A DNA stretch of 64,000 nt from Stratiolaelaps scimitus (GCA_019614645.1 JABWDB010000002.1:19953501-20017500); one strand, 5' to 3'; shown: positions 1-15,008, counted from the first letter of the stretch. The notes: a model not told the origin generated them from the letters alone. Numbers and translations are program-made.

Positions 1-3000
1 TAGCCATAGCCATTAGCGAGCAGTAAATAGTGTCTGGAAAGCGATGCCTTCTTGGGAGCCGCCTCCTGGTAGACCCACCAGACTGCTTGGAGTTCATTTT
101 CAGCGGTCGAATGCCGACAGCCTCGCGAACACATGGTCATGCCTTTTCTATGATGTACAAGTAACAAGCATCACTGGACTAGGATCTGCCTTCCACAGCT
201 GATCGCACCCCCCCCCCACGTGCTATTTTCCTCTGTATCGTGGAGACACACTCTCGATCTCTCTTTATCTCTCTCTATCTATATCCCTCTTTTGCTTTGT
301 ATAAAAGGGGTTCATCAGATCTACGTCGTCAATGGGTTGTGCAGACCAGTGCATGCGATATACTGCCGCTTGCGAGAGAACAGGGAACAGCATTGGGGGC
401 GGGCTCTGGTGGCAGTCGCATTCTGCCCTGGTCACTTTCGAATCACCGCTGTGGCGTACCGCCAAACATTGACGTGTCCACTGATGCCGACGCTGATATC
501 AGTGCGGCATGCGTGCCGTGTGTTTGTGTGAATCTGAGACGTATACACACGAGATGATTGGCGCCTAACCCCGATTACTGTTCGAGCTGAGGTGATGAAT
601 TGGGCAGACGACCGAGGTTCGTTGGTTGGTCGGTCGACGCTGAGCGACAACGGCGGATTTCCCTACTGGCCAGGTGACCCACTACGGATTGCAAACGCAT
701 GGAATGAGCAAACGGAACAACCGCCGCAGCCAGCGCGCTGTCAGACTCGAGCGATCGACAGCACCGACGGCACCGTCATCATTATCATCTCTGATCTCCC
801 ACCAGCCAGAGCTGGTCGGAGTCCGTGTGTCTGTCAGCTGACCGCACGGTTCCTGCTGCTGTTTCGTGCCGTACGTACAGTCATCTGACCTCGCGACCGA
901 GATTGCAAATTACCTGTGTAAGTGAGTGTGTGAATATGTGCGCGATTGTGCGTGTGTGTGTGGCTTTTATTCCACTCTGGATACATGCACTGCTGTTTGT
1001 TGTCTGCAATGCCGGTGCGGGCATACGACTAGCTTCGATAAGCGCCTCATTGTTAACAATAGCAGCTATTATAGCATGGCTAGCTGACTCGATGACCGAC
1101 ACCAACAAGGCTTCCAAACAAATATCCGCTTGCGCAAGCAAAATGCTCATGTATAGAATATAATTGACATATGTGCGTCAATTGGAGCTTAGAAGACGAA
1201 TCGCTCCGATGTGGCAATGCGGCCAAACTATTACATCATTTACTGTTATCTTATCTTAAAGTAAATATACAGAATGGGAAAATCGCTGATTCACCCCGTC
1301 GAGTGTCGATCCCTCTCTAACAGGGTCAAAACATAGAAAAAAATTGACGCGATAGACCGGGTGGGCGAGGGAGGGAGCTCTTGCCGATTACGCCATGTTG
1401 CTCTACCTGGGACAGGACCTCTTATGGGCAAATTTCACCGGCCGTATGTTGACTTCGAGCGCGATATTCGCGCGGCGGAACCGTAGTAGCCGTCATAATC
1501 TCTTCTATCATGCCCTCGCATGCCCTCAACTGGGTGACCAAGGCGAACAGAGGTGTTAGAATGTTAAGGCTAGTTCGTACAAGTCGCTATAGAGTATTTG
1601 TAATGTTTCTGCAAATAGCTGCAACTCGTATGGTCGTTGTGTTATAACCAGAATCGTCTGAGAGAGAAGAACCCTGTGCTGATACCAGTGGGTTTTCCTA
1701 ACATACGCAGTTATTGTAGATCATCATATATTACCCCGTTAGTGGACGAGATACTTATCAATTTTGCTCGTTTTTGTTTACCTGCCCAAAAGTGCCTGAA
1801 TCTAGACGCATATTGCGCTACCTACTCGAAACATCATCATTGCCACATACCACACCGCCTTTGACAGGCCGCTGAAAGCCGCTGAAGGACGCTTTCGACT
1901 GCTACCGTATCCAATAAAACTACGATTTAATCGCTATTGGTGATACGTTCACATATACCACTCCTTGGGTCCACCCTTCGCGTCCCCGTCTATACAGGGT
2001 GAGTCGGTGAGGGAGAGAGAGAGAGAGAGAGCATACGTTTGATTCACGGGTGAATGGTGAATAAAACCACTAAGCATAGAACGACACCACATGACATCAT
2101 ACATATTGAGACCCTTGAAAAGCGTCGTCTCGATGGCGACGAAACGAGACAATGTAAATAGAGGCGTGAGTGAGTTTTGTTGAATGGGAGAGGGAAGGCA
2201 AATAGTGAAGGACAGCCTTGTCCATTAGTCGAGTCATCCTTATGGGATCCCTCCGTTCCCGCCCCCGAGATACAATACATTCACTCGTAGCGCAACCAAC
2301 AGCGGTTGTTGGCTCCTTGAGTGTCCGGCACACGCCGCTTACTTTCTTGTGCGTCTGTCATGTGTCTGATTTTGTAGTTTCTGCGCGACGTAGAGTCCTC
2401 TCTCTCTCGCTCTCTCTCTCTGTCAGCGTTACGTGGCGTTTGTAGCGTTCGAGGATTCGACGTCAATAGTTAACCCTTACTATACTACACCACAATACGT
2501 CGATCGTTGCCGATAACCGCGTATTGCTTGACCCCTGCCGCTGAATCGACCGAGAGGAAGGCGTCGTCGCACTGCTTGAATTATGTCGAGTCATGCGTCT
2601 AGCCATACCTATTCATATATAAGCATACTTCAACTCATCAGTCATTACGACGTGCAACACGCTTCGAAACAGTTATGCGACGGAAGCCCGAAAGAGTTGC
2701 CAATTATCGAACTCGAGAGTGTCGAACAACACCATTGCGGCGGCGGCTACACCAGAGCCAAGCTAATTCTGTCTAGCTCTTTTGCAATGCCTGGACTGGT
2801 GTGCGATCTCTTACTGCTGATTGATGCGATTCGATTGATTACCACCATCATATGATAATAACAAACAAGAAAGAGAAACAATGACGCATTGTGCGCGCAA
2901 GTTCCCGAGCACTCGACCACCGAAAGTCACAAATACAAAAGCTAACCACTCTGCCAGACTGACACCACTACCAACAACTTATTGCTAACTAGCTGGATGA

Positions 3001-3721
3001 GCTGGTTTAAGCCGCGGTCTCTGCCGGCGGAGTGCCTGCGGCTACATTCAGCCGACAGTCGTATGCATCTGTATATATGAATGTGTTTGCCCATGTGTGT
3101 GCGTGTTTGTGTGTATGCTTGCATAAGGAACAAGGTCGATCCGTTGGCCTCGCGCCGGGTAGACGAAAGGCAGTTGAGGCTGAGGGGGGAGGCGCGACTC
3201 TGTAACGACAGTTACTGCAGCTGTTACGACTGCATTGGCGGTGGTGGTGGCGGCGGGTGTTGTTGAGGCGGGGTGCTTGTTGCTGTTGTTGATGTTTTCA
3301 TTGTTGTTGTTATTGTTGTTGATGGCGGTGGTCATTAAAGTAGGAAGGAATGTGAAGCATTTCGTTGCGCTGGTGCCACGTGCCTTCCTGGCCCCGCTTT
3401 GCCGGCATTGGCAATGTGCTAGCGCTGGCCATGAGTAGTAGTGGTAGTATAACGATGATGAACGGCTAATATTGATTGAGAAGACGAAACGAAGCTGGAA
3501 TACTACACGAAGCCAACTTGCTACGAAGCATCGTAGGGTGATAAGAGCATTGAAGATAGAGGAGTCACAAGTTGTGCGCGAGCAATACTCAGCAGATAAA
3601 ACATGCTTGAGGCAATGCAACGATTAGTAATGTACTGACAATTTGGCAGATGCTATCAGCCAGGCTCTCACGAGCGATAGAGACGGCTCTAAACACTTTA
3701 TTATATTTGTCCATGCTGGAA
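1..3721. other. No gene seen
   Basis: Short frames only. It contains CT/GA runs (2013-2031, 2399-2422), a GGT/GGC and TTG tract (3237-3320) and a TATAAAAGG string at 299-307 with no coding frame after it. I see nothing further. Confidence 0.6.
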
Positions 3722-4030
3722 GGTAAATGTTTATTGGTTTATTAAAGGACCCGCAATGTTGATAATACTTAAGTTCACTTATATGAAAGGGATGAGGTTC
3801 GTTTCGAGTGTCGCTGAAGCGACGCTGAATAAGAAGCTGACTACCACCGATTTGGAAAGAAACCTCCGGGGAGAGTGAGGTGACGGGCACGTCGTGAAAT
3901 CGGCCAGGGACGCGCTTTGGCGGCATGAGGTACCCAACTCCCATTGCGCGTATCGCGGGGAATCGAGCCGTTTCCTGGCATCCATGTGACTGACCGTTGC
4001 TGATCTGATCAAGGCGTCAGCCAGAAGAAA
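3722..4030 (-). mobile_element. Old SINE sharing its 3' tail with the 53.8 kb element
   Basis: The minus-strand end (3783-3722) reads as a near copy of the tail at 53851-53784 (ccaataaacatttacc, cctttaataaac). Upstream on the minus strand, about 3969-3957, is a B-box-like GGCTCGATTCC after a GGATGCCAGGAAAC segment, suggesting a different tRNA-like head and a longer body of about 300 nt. The 5' limit near 4030 is a guess and no target-site duplication was seen. The open frames here are not genes. Confidence 0.55.
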
Positions 4031-7000
4031 CAGCAGATTGGGCCGCTATAGAACAGCTCACTGTCACTGGCCTGGATGGCTTGTCACCCCGACCAACTCG
4101 CTCATCACTAATTACTCGAAGATTGTGACTATGGTTACTAGCTGATTATGAGACGTATGCATGCATGCCAAACAGCAATGGCTAAACCGATCAAATAGCG
4201 AGCCAAGCGCATTTAGTCGGCTCGTATTGACAGACTCCGTAGGTAGGGCTACTCGTTCTATCCATTGCGATTTGTGATATATGGCTCGCCTTAGTCTTCA
4301 GTTCGTCGTGTGCGCGTGGGGCTCTTTGTTTGATGCCGCTGCCGGTTCACCGGTTGATCTGACTCTTCTCCGAAGTTGTAAATGACATCAGATGAGGACG
4401 AACGATGCATACAGGGGGACCGTGGAGTGACAACCACTTCCGCCACTGAAGAACCACCACACCAATCTTTGTTCCGCAAGGCCAACACACAAAACTGGAC
4501 CTCTCTCTCTCTCTGTCTCTCCTCTGTTGTATATATATATATATATATATTGGTCCTAAGAAGGGTACGTTTATTGGGGTCGGACTGTAACCTCGTCTGT
4601 GATTGATTTGTTGGCTTGATTGACATCAGCGCTGTCGTCAATTGAAAAGATATGAGCGAGCATAGGCTAGTTGCGTAACGAGTGACCAGATATTCGTCTA
4701 AATAATTGGTCGTCGGAATTTCGTCCCCCTTATCAAACGCAAATGATTATTCGAAGTCTGAATTCACCCATTTCAGATAACCGCGGTGAAGAAGATAAAG
4801 GTAGTACAGCTTCCCCACACATTGTGTTTGCTGCGAGCTGGTATAGCAGTAGACGTAGTAGTGTGACTGCTATACGCCACTGCATCTACATAACAAGCAT
4901 ACATACGTACCTATATCTCAGGTTATCATGATCTCGTGAGAAGGCATTGCTCTCTGCAGTCACTGTGCACTCGGCTACTCGGCTGCCGGACGTCGCGGGA
5001 GGTTGTCTCTGCTTGAACGAGATGTGTCTGTTTGAAGCTACTGGAATCCATAATTACCGCAGCAGGCAGGCAGGCCCCAGCGGTGATGGTGCGTAACGAC
5101 ACTTATAGCAAACGCGAGGTGAGAAGGCTCTACCGCGAGCAGTTGCACCAGGTGTAGCCAGCAACGAGATTCTGTTGCTGCTGTTACTGCTGATGCTGTT
5201 TCAACGGCGTGAGTTGGTCGGTCAGTCGGTTGGTCAGCCGGGTTGAAACGTTGCACGCCTCTCTGATGTGTGTTCCTGTGTGTGTATATATATGTGTGTG
5301 CGTGTGCATTTGTGTGTAGTCAGCCTTTACGAACGGACACATTTTTTGTTGGCATCCAGTTGGCCTTTTTTCTCATAATCGCCTGCTGTTCTTGCTGCCG
5401 CTGCCGTCGCCGCCGTCGCCGCCGCCAACCCATGTCATACCTCCCATGGTAGAAGCGATCGCTTCTGCCAACCTCGTGCCGTCTGTATGCAGCCCCGCCG
5501 AAGAAGAAACACTTAGACATCTGAGGTCATCTATGCATGATGAGTGGATAGGAGCAGGTTTCGGCAGGAGACAGACGGCGGCATTCGCTGTACGCGGCTT
5601 GGTCAAGCAGCTCTCGCAGCAGACATTAGGTCGCCACCGGCCTGTTAGATAATACTACTTATACTAATATAAAGGCGACTAATGTTTTCCGCGCTGTGAG
5701 GTCTCATGGGCATTGGTCTCATTGGCGCGCCGCATGGTCATTCAGATAGCGCTCGGAACGCAGACGCCTCTCCTGCAGCGCGAGTCTCTCAACCAGCCAC
5801 AGGTTGGGGCGCCTCCGAAGAGGTGTGGCGGCGAGAGGTGAGCACCCGTTGGAAACTCACCGAGTCAACTGCATAACATCGATTGTGCGGATGGTCGAAA
5901 CGAAGCTGCGCGAGTTTATTCATGAACGTCTAGCGATTCAATGCCCTATTAATGTCTGTTGCCCGAGCGAATGCACCATGACAGGGTAGCCGCAGGAGGA
6001 ATAATGAGCTACGATCTATTGCCGATCAATCGCCCAGTGCTTAAGGTTAGCTGTTTTGGGAGCGTCAGCTGTACAAGAAATTTGGCAGTGTCGTTTAAAT
6101 AGTTAATCGTTCTATATGGACAAGTCAGGGTGCGTGCAATGTGAATGCTCACTCGCTGTCTGTCTGGTATCAGGTCAGAGCTGGCACGATTGCCCATTGT
6201 AGGTACTGAAGAAGCAGCAACAACCATGATTATTATTATTTCGCCTATCGTTGCAGTAATCGAGTGGCGAAAATAGAAACTGTGTTGTATATGTACAATA
6301 CATATGCATATACATGATAATTCCATTAATCTGTCCACCTCACCTCATCCATGCCCCAGTTCTCGTACCTGCTGTCGCATGCTGTAGCATCATTATGCAT
6401 ATGCTACTTAGCGTTGTAATGGCCTGCCATCGCTGGACATGAGAGAGAGAGAGAGAGGCTGTGGTTTGACGTTACCAAAAATACACACGGCTCTCCACGG
6501 GCGCCGATCGGCTAACCAAACTGCCGTGCCGATACTGGACCCCGATCTCGGATCGTCGTCGTAGTCGGCAGCGGCGGGAGACGACGACGATATTATTGTG
6601 GCAGCTCTCGGCGTCCGACGTTTGCTCAATTTCTGTTCGATTGCTGAACCCCCGCCCTGGTGCTGCCCTGGCTCGTGAAGTTATTTTTGAAATCTTGACA
6701 CGAAGTTTTATTCGCAGTCTATCGGTTGTCGCCAGGTCTTGAACACTTGCACGGGCATTTACGTCAATCTACGATTGTCGTATCTGGAACAGTTGGACAC
6801 AGCGGCAATTTCGGCGACATACGACCGACCGTGCGGCGGCGGCTGCTGATCCCGTCGGTTCTGTTTGCTGCCAGTGCTAGTTATCATAGCTGATGAACAT
6901 GTGTCGATTTGTTTAGATTACAAAGACACCAGCGGATATCGACAGGTACGTCGTGCTGCATAGGGTGCATTCGTAATGCAAGACATATGGTATCATATGC

Positions 7001-8092
7001 GGCGTACATATGCGGAGAGTGGGAGGGAGATGTCTACACCAGCTATGATTATACTCTGCTGCACTCTTTGCCTAGCCTCCGATAGGCTGGTATGCAAGGA
7101 ATGGACGATCATCGGAACCAGCCACCAACGACATTACTGCCGTTACCCGCGGTTGCTATCGTCAGTGGCTGCTGTTGCTGTCGCTGCTACTAACTATCGA
7201 CCGATGCTGTTGTCCCACACCCTACAGTGGTTTCATGTATTTCGCTGGCAGTAGCTGCTGCCGGGTTATCCACCAGCCGCTGTGGTTGACCATCATTGGC
7301 GGCTACATCACTGTTCGCACACAGTTGATTTCGTTAGGCAGACAACTTCGTCGTCAGTTGGCACTTGTAAGCAGCAGCAGCAGCCTCAAGCAGCGGCGGG
7401 AACAACAGCTGCAGCATCAGCAGCGCGGGCTTTACTGCCAAGCCGTTGTGTTGCCCGGCTGCTGCTTGGTATTGCTCAGCAGCACCAGCAGCAACTTGTC
7501 TACTGCGGTTGGTGACTGCTCTGTCTGAGTGGTAACGTCGCGATATCTGCAGGTCTGCAAGGCGCAGCACACGAACGCTGCTGCTGCTCCTCCTGTTGCG
7601 AGCGAGCAAACGTTGCAGCGAGAACGCGTTCAGCCACCGGTGTCACCGGCGACTGGTGATCGCTGTGCCGAGGAGTCGCAAGGAATCGTGACCCCTGTAA
7701 GGCGGGGCGTTTAGCAAAAAGGGAGGCGCCTGGTAGAACTGTTCGGGTATGCTATTGGTCGATGGAAGCCCATGGTGGGCAGGTGCAGATTGGCGTCGGT
7801 GTCATCGTTTTGTGTGCTGCCATAATCTTGTGGTATCACGCAGACGGCGACAAACCATCGCCGTCTATCCGCCACCCATGGATGAAAGCCATGATGGCCG
7901 ATAAAGGATTTTTGCGCAGCGCATACCTGACGCGAACGTTGCGCATATAGAATACAAGGACAATTGCGGGGAGGGGCTCTGACACAGACATCTGCCAAGG
8001 TATTCCGAACAACACACCATCTTATCCGCTTAGAAAGTAAGATTAATATATAAGTATATATATATCTACCGACCTTTGAAAGCGCTAATTAT

Positions 8093-8094
<2 letters not shown>

Positions 8095-8126
<32 letters not shown>
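8095..8126. repeat. (TA)n microsatellite
   Basis: Uninterrupted run of about 16 TA units. Confidence 0.95.
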
Positions 8127-8127
<1 letters not shown>

Positions 8128-8180
8128 CATCACGCTAACTGAATTTGACATGTGTTGGTCGGTCTAATATATAAATACCC

Positions 8181-8234
8181 TAAGTGGATAGTCTAGATAG
8201 ACTATCCACTTATACCAACATCTAAGTGGATAGT
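8181..8234. repeat. Perfect 15-bp palindromic arms plus a third direct copy
   Basis: taagtggatagtcta (8181-8195) is followed after 2 nt by its exact reverse complement (8198-8212). A third, 12-bp copy of the start, taagtggatagt, lies at 8223-8234 in direct orientation. It can form a hairpin; it may be the remnant ends of a small inverted-repeat transposon. An AT microsatellite lies just upstream. Confidence 0.8.
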
Positions 8235-11200
8235 CCGGCCGCCTATGGCGAAAACAGGCGCTCATCTTTGAAACAAATATCGTTGTCGCAAAAACGATGC
8301 CCAGTTGTCAGCTACGAGGCGGAGCGAAGGGTCACGACGGACACGAATTGATGCAACAAAACAGCCCAAACAAAACATCACCACTGACCATAGGTAGAGA
8401 TGCTGCTGCTTCCGACAACGCCCACCGTTGGCATCATGTTTGTGTGGATTGGTTTCCGAGCGGTCGGTGGCCTGATTCACGCTCCGAGTGGACGAGAGAT
8501 CAAAGATGGCACCGACGACACATTGATGACACCGCTAGCTAGCACCCTTTTGGAAGCTAGCCTCCTCGGAACATTGGCTGACTATAGACATGACCATAGG
8601 GATTTCCCGAACTAAACACGATTCAAACAAGGCAGCGACAGAGACCGTCTGTCTGTCTCAAGGCTCGTATATCTGTCGTCAATAGCTTCTTGCGTGTCGC
8701 TGTTGTCCGTTATCTTCCGTCGCTGAGGGCTACATGATACAGGGAAGACACTATAGGCCGTTTTGAATTGCGTTTTCTTTATAAACATTGTGTAGCTCTG
8801 TGTTTGGTCATCGTGGTTAGGTTCAACATCGTGAGATTCTTCGTAGCTTGACGGTAAATGCGCACATTACCGTATCAGAGAAAGATAAAGACTGGGTTAT
8901 CCATTGCAACGTCGATTCGGTGACTGTGTGTGGCCTATGTAATTAAGCGTAACGGTCAGTTAGCCGCTACCGGTGATCGACGAAAAGTTCATAAAGTACG
9001 CAGGCACAGATGGAAGATTGGGACATACAAGTTGCTTTTGTTAAGGATTTCTCACTGACTAATACACAGTACTACAGACAGTCTTTGGCCTTGCGGTTTA
9101 CCCAATTTAGCATAGTGCACATAAGGCTTGTTATTAGAAGTAAGTAACAAGAATCAGATTATAAAGTGATTATAGAGAGAGAGAGTGAAGATTATACCGG
9201 TCCAAGCCAGCAGGAATATAATGACTGTGTTGCACCAACTGAACTCCGAGCTGTGCCTAAATTCAGGCATTTCAATAACCTCAGACATCCGACCAAAGTC
9301 TATGGACCCAAATGCCACAACATACTCATTTATAAGCTTAATAATGCGAATAAGAGAATCAATTAGTGCCCAGCAGAAATGCCCAGGGCCTGTTATTAGT
9401 GCGAGACATAATCGGAGCTAATGGTGTTCCGTCATACGCACAAATATAGAACCTCAAACACATCTCGAACACGTACACATATATCTTAGCACATACATAT
9501 ACATACATAAATATATATATACGCGCAGACGTCGCGTTCTGTTTCATGTCCCGAAAGTAACCTGCTTGGTATTGTAATCTGTATGCTCTCCCTAAACCAA
9601 TCACTGTCCGCCTCTTCTCGACCTTTCCGCGGCAATAACAAATAGCCTCAAAATACGCCAGTACGTCACAGTCTGCCGTACCACGCTAATCACGTCCGCT
9701 AAATGTATAACAGCCACATATTCGAATACAATTACTGCCAGGACTACTATACGATTACTTCTGTTCTCGACGAGTTGAACCTGATGTGCTTCGCTGCAAT
9801 ATGTAGCAGGTGAATTTATGCAGTTATTATTATTATTATTGTCACTACAATTATATTGTACAAGTAATCAACGCCGATGATGATACATATTAAACAGAAG
9901 CAGGATACAGTTAATTCGATGTGGGTCGCTCTGTCTCGGGATCAGGCCAAAAGACACACATTACAACTGGGCGTAGGTTTAGTTATCATACAATCAGTCA
10001 GCTGTAGGTCAGCTGCTCAATGGCCTAGTCGCAGTCGTTGGCACCCAAAGATTCCCCATTCCGTTCGACTATTGACTTGCCTCACATTGTCTTGCACTAC
10101 CTAGCGCCTGTTCCTTACGTTACAGGACACCCTTATCCTATACTTGTCTCGAGGATTATTGATAACGAGCTGATAAGGCCATCTTTTGCGTCCTTTTGAA
10201 TCGACTCCGATTAGCAATGTGTGAACGCTCAGCGTTAGACGGCGACTAGACGTTGGACTTTCCATGTAAGCACTTTCCATTCACGTACTTCGAGCTCGCT
10301 AGGGCTCGGACACACGAGCACACATTGCCACCGCGAGAACAAGCCACCGAGGATAACTATCCTGTAGTATTAGAATAGTTGCCACTTTTGTCGAATCGAG
10401 GATTGACGTCAATTGCTGGCCCATGAGCAGCCGTCCCATATGAGTTATTAGATCGTTCGAGTCACACGGCCACGGCTGATCTCCAATTATCGATCATGTA
10501 CGCGAACGAATAAATGCATATTTGTACAGTAGTTGCTTAATTATCATAATTGCTGCCGCAGCTAAACACAGCATGGTCTATCTATGTCTGGCTGCCGGCT
10601 AGTTTCCTCTGCCTGTACGTGAGCAGATGGTAATGCATACGTATACAATGATCACGGCACCAACCGATCCTAAACCGACGACAAACGTGTGTGTGTGTGC
10701 TTTCAAGACACCCACGACGAATCGTCCACAAAAATCACTGACACTTTGGCTGCGATGATGACAGACTCGCGTCGGAGAGGACTGACTTCTCGTCTCGGCG
10801 ATGTGGCGCGCCGGCCAAACCACATACGTATCATACACGGGTGTGCAAGTGTGCATTTGACACAATAAACCACTAACGAACTGTTCGTCAAATATACGCT
10901 ATGTATAATACTATTAAAATGTTGTCTGCGTAACACGCGTTGATTTTTTTACCACCCGAACACATGCCCCCGAGAGAAAATCCTCACTCTATACCGCTTC
11001 TACTGAAATATTTAGTACCCTTGCTGTCACGCCGCCACAGTCACCATGTGACCCCCACTAGATCTGGCGTGTCGATTGTTTGAGCTCCGCTCATCGTCGC
11101 AGCCTCCGCTGCCTGGTCAAGAAATCTCGATCTTGTTTCGGTCTCGGTTTGTCTTTAATCGCGTAGCTAGAAATGCTCAGCAGGGCGAAATCATAGCACC

Positions 11201-11606
11201 GCTAGGGTGGCAACGACAACGGCCTGTCTATTTTCGATGACAATGGAAAATATCGAAATAGGCTTTCATCGTCATCAATCTCGTATACACAAGCGATGCT
11301 TATATCTCTCTGTTACTTATTTCTCTCTCTCTGTCTCTCTCTCTCTCTCCGTCTCCCATCACACGTATCTCATATCCGTTGTTGTAGCCGTCTCTCTTGA
11401 AAGAGTCCTGCTCCGTCCTGTCTCTCGTGGCCTGTGTTTGCATTTCGCACTCCGATACCTCTCTCCGTTAAGGCTTGCGCAGCGACGCTGCACAATAGGC
11501 CGCCCACTGCGAGCCACATTGCCGGGAGACTGTGACGTTGAGGGCCAAATAGTGATATGAGAGGTGGTCCTGACTCATTGGCCGGTTTGACCACCGCTGC
11601 ATGTAG

Positions 11607-11638
<32 letters not shown>
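11607..11638. repeat. (TA)n(CA)n compound microsatellite
   Basis: About 12 TA units running directly into four CA units. Confidence 0.95.
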
Positions 11639-11639
<1 letters not shown>

Positions 11640-12068
11640 TAGCAGCGTGTCAGGGAAAGAAGAAAAGCGATCTAGAGCGAGTGTGCGAACAATGCGGGGT
11701 TACATACCAGGTTCAACGAGCCGCCGTGTGTATATGTATTTATCTACGGCTGTTTAGGCTCGACCAGGTTCCGCCGTCATCGCTGTGGCCCACTGAGGCC
11801 GGCCGCAGTCTGACGATTGGAGTAGTCACCGTCGTCGTTGTCGTCATCAGCGTTTTCCTCTTCTCCTTCGCCTCCATTGTCGCTGTTTTATTGCTTCAAA
11901 TAACTGCTGACCGGTAGCGACGGCGGCGGCCGCGGCGTCAGCAGCAGTAAATGTAGCCCAGCGAGGGTGGTTCATTCGTCACGATTGGAATGTAGTTCCC
12001 ATTTGAGTAGAGTCGACCCTCTGCTGATTGGCTGATGTCAAGGGAAACAGACCGAGATAGATCGAAAC

Positions 12069-12089
12069 AGAGAGAGAGAGAGAGAGAGA
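12069..12089. repeat. (GA)n microsatellite
   Basis: About 10 AG/GA units; a second GA run is at 12188-12205. Confidence 0.9.
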
Positions 12090-14929
12090 AGGGTCTTGAA
12101 TGACCTATCCTTAATCATTCAGTGCTATACACTACTACTACTACTACTATTATACAACGAATCACCTGCAGCGCACACTCGTGAGAAGAGAGAGAGAGAG
12201 AGAGATTTAAGCAACATTGGCGGGGAAAAGCGAAGACGAGCATAATTTGTTCTTGATCCGTAAAAACTAGCGAAATCGACGCAATCATTTCTTACTGCGC
12301 TGTCCGAACAGTTCAACGCTTCTGACTGACAACCGGGCATCGGGGTCGAACCTTCGTATGACACTGTCCATTTGTGGCTCTGCCACCCAGTCACGGAAAT
12401 CTGCGCAGCACACGTAAAAGCGCAGCCGCCGGCCAACCGATGCTGTACAGGAATATCCACCAGAATATTCAGTTCATAGGAATATCCAATGTCTAGCTCA
12501 CATGGGTGTGCGCCCACGGGCGGCAGGGAGGAAGCTTTCTCCTCAAGAGCACGGTTGCCGCCAGTCGTGGCTTTTTCTGACATCTTTGTAAGCGATTGAT
12601 GATCGACGAGTGAAAGTGATATGTGTTTGTCTACCGGGAAGCCAACCAATCGATTGGATTGGATTAAGCCGCGGTCGGCGTCCACTGCACGGCGGTCGGC
12701 GTCCCACTGGTGATTGCAATCGGCTTCGACTAGCCAGGACATCGAGAGTCAGTCAATGAGGTCAGCCTGTAGCACTCCGCCCGTCCAGGTTGCTTCATCA
12801 GGCGCTCTCACTCGAGACACAGGGTTATCGAAAATTGTTTTGATTTGTTGAAACACCTCAAATTCTCTACCAATATTTGAACATGCTTGTGTTAATAATA
12901 ACACGAACAATAATCACTGGCCACTGATGTTTGATGATTATATAAATACGATTGCAGAAACGTGGCACACATAGTTATAAATGACATGTCCAATTAGGTC
13001 AAGTGTGTGAGGCTCTGCGATTGAATGATTAAGTGAAGAACTTTTGCGTATGCCAGCAGATGCTGCTGCTGCCTGCTTGACGATGCCCGGTAAATTACTA
13101 CGCCGTAGTTATATACCGATTGCACAAATTAATCGAACTCGCAAGAACGAAATGTTCGTGGGTGAGTTATGCGCATAGATAGATATATAAAATTGTTTAC
13201 CTTATGTATGGCTACATGCTGCCCTTCATTAAGGATCAAAATAGCTTCTCGATACTGGAGGTTATTCATTAAGTAAGATACAGACATCGGTAGAAATTGA
13301 CGGGACAGATTGTCTCGTTTCATAGTAACTCCATATATATGTATGTATATAGACAATACGCGATGCACTCTATGTGGTTGCTGCCTGAGCAATTGTTTGT
13401 GATAATAATGATAATAATATATGCATGTTACATATGTCGATTATATTTCGCGTGACTATTTCGGCATTAAGTTACTCAATTTTATGTCCTCTGAATCGGA
13501 ACAACGCCAAAAAACCTGCGTAATTGTTATGGGCGGTGCGATTCGAGGTTTGAAGTCAAGACAAATCAGCGACGCATATTGCCGTTATCCACTGATAGCA
13601 ATCACTGAACATCAGTAGTAGTGGTTGGTTATCGCCGTACGGGAGTGCTTCACCTCACCCCGTCCATCGTCGGGCAGAGGGCAATAATTTACCTAATTTT
13701 TATTCGACCACTATCGCTTACGTCTACCATTGATCGTCGTCCGAACCGGCGAACGAAGGTGATCATTTTATCAGAAATCGTCCACGACACTGCCTTATGA
13801 TATCGTCCATTGTCCAATAGCACTCGTGTGACTCGTACGATTGCGTCCTCACCAGTTCTCGGGCAAACACTTATTCGGCTTCCATGACTGTTTCATCGGC
13901 GTCGGCTTCTTCTTCTCCCTCTTCGGTGTGCTCATATTCTAAGTGACAGTAACAACACAAGCAGCAGCTCAATGAGGGACTCGGAAGTCAGCCGATATAA
14001 AACGGAGCCAGCAACATCGTTGAGCAATATCAAAACCCAAGAGGGAGGAGAGAGAGGGACAAAAACAAGTAACGGTAAACATGAGAATAACAATAATAAC
14101 AACAGCAACAGCAACAACAGCAGCATTAGGGGCCAAAGCAACAAATCGAGACAAGAGCAGCTTTTATTTCCAAGAGATTTCACCAGATGTTTACGCCACT
14201 CGGAGGAGCATACGCAAGTTTCAGATTATGTTTATTATGTATATGGAGCTTACAACTGAACACATAACGGATGCGGGCTGAACTCCGCCGCTCGAACCAC
14301 ATCGCGATTCAACTCAATCGGTAGCCGTGTTCAGTATTTCGACGTATTATTGACCGCGACGACTGGCTGACAGCGAGTTTATCCGAAAATGATTACGTCG
14401 TCGTCCGCTACAATGAAGCGTTAATCAAATCGTGATATTACAATTCGATTACATTAATCCAATCGATCAACAGGGTCAACGAGGCATAACGATCCATCTC
14501 TACAGCGTCTCAATGATATGTCAACAATTTCCAAATACGCATCAGCAGCAGCAGCAGCCTGTCGCGGTCATGCACCACACATCCAGAGGGGGTCTCTCTC
14601 TCTTCCTTCCGCTGTCTCTATCTCAGCGGCTCTCCAGCTTCGTCTCGCCTTAGCTACTAGTTGTACAATACTAGAGTTAGGGGTGGCGCTTGTTCGCTCT
14701 CTCGAAATAGCAAATGCAAGCTAGACCATACGTCGTCGTGGCGAAGCCTAAAAATAGGCCCCGTAGAAAAAGAAGATCGCTATGCCGCCGCCGCCGCCGC
14801 CGTAACTGTTGCTGTTGTCGATGCGAATGCCACACGATTGCAATGTGGCGGATAGCCCTGGTGGTGGTGGTGGTTAATCAGTCAGTGAGGCAGCGAGTCG
14901 ACGGAACTGGCCTGCCTTGTTCTCCCACG

Positions 14930-14930
14930 A

Positions 14931-14994
<64 letters not shown>

Positions 14995-15008
14995 GAGAGA
15001 GAGAGAGA
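14930..15008. repeat. (TA)n(GA)n compound microsatellite, longest in the window
   Basis: About 60 bp of TA with one G interruption near its start, then about 16 bp of GA. Confidence 0.95.

Noticed and set aside
299..307. TATAAAAGG string as a core promoter
   Set aside because: No coding frame or splice-linked exon follows; such strings are expected by chance in this much DNA.
3048..3620. 190-codon minus-strand frame
   Set aside because: Asparagine/threonine/alanine runs come from a GTT/GGT tract; no domain.
3624..3944. 106-codon minus-strand frame
   Set aside because: Lies within the old SINE whose tail recurs at 53.8 kb; not a gene.
12125..12742. 205-codon minus-strand open frame
   Set aside because: No recognisable domain, its end is encoded by a GA repeat and a CTA/GTA run, and no conserved motif or splice partner was seen.
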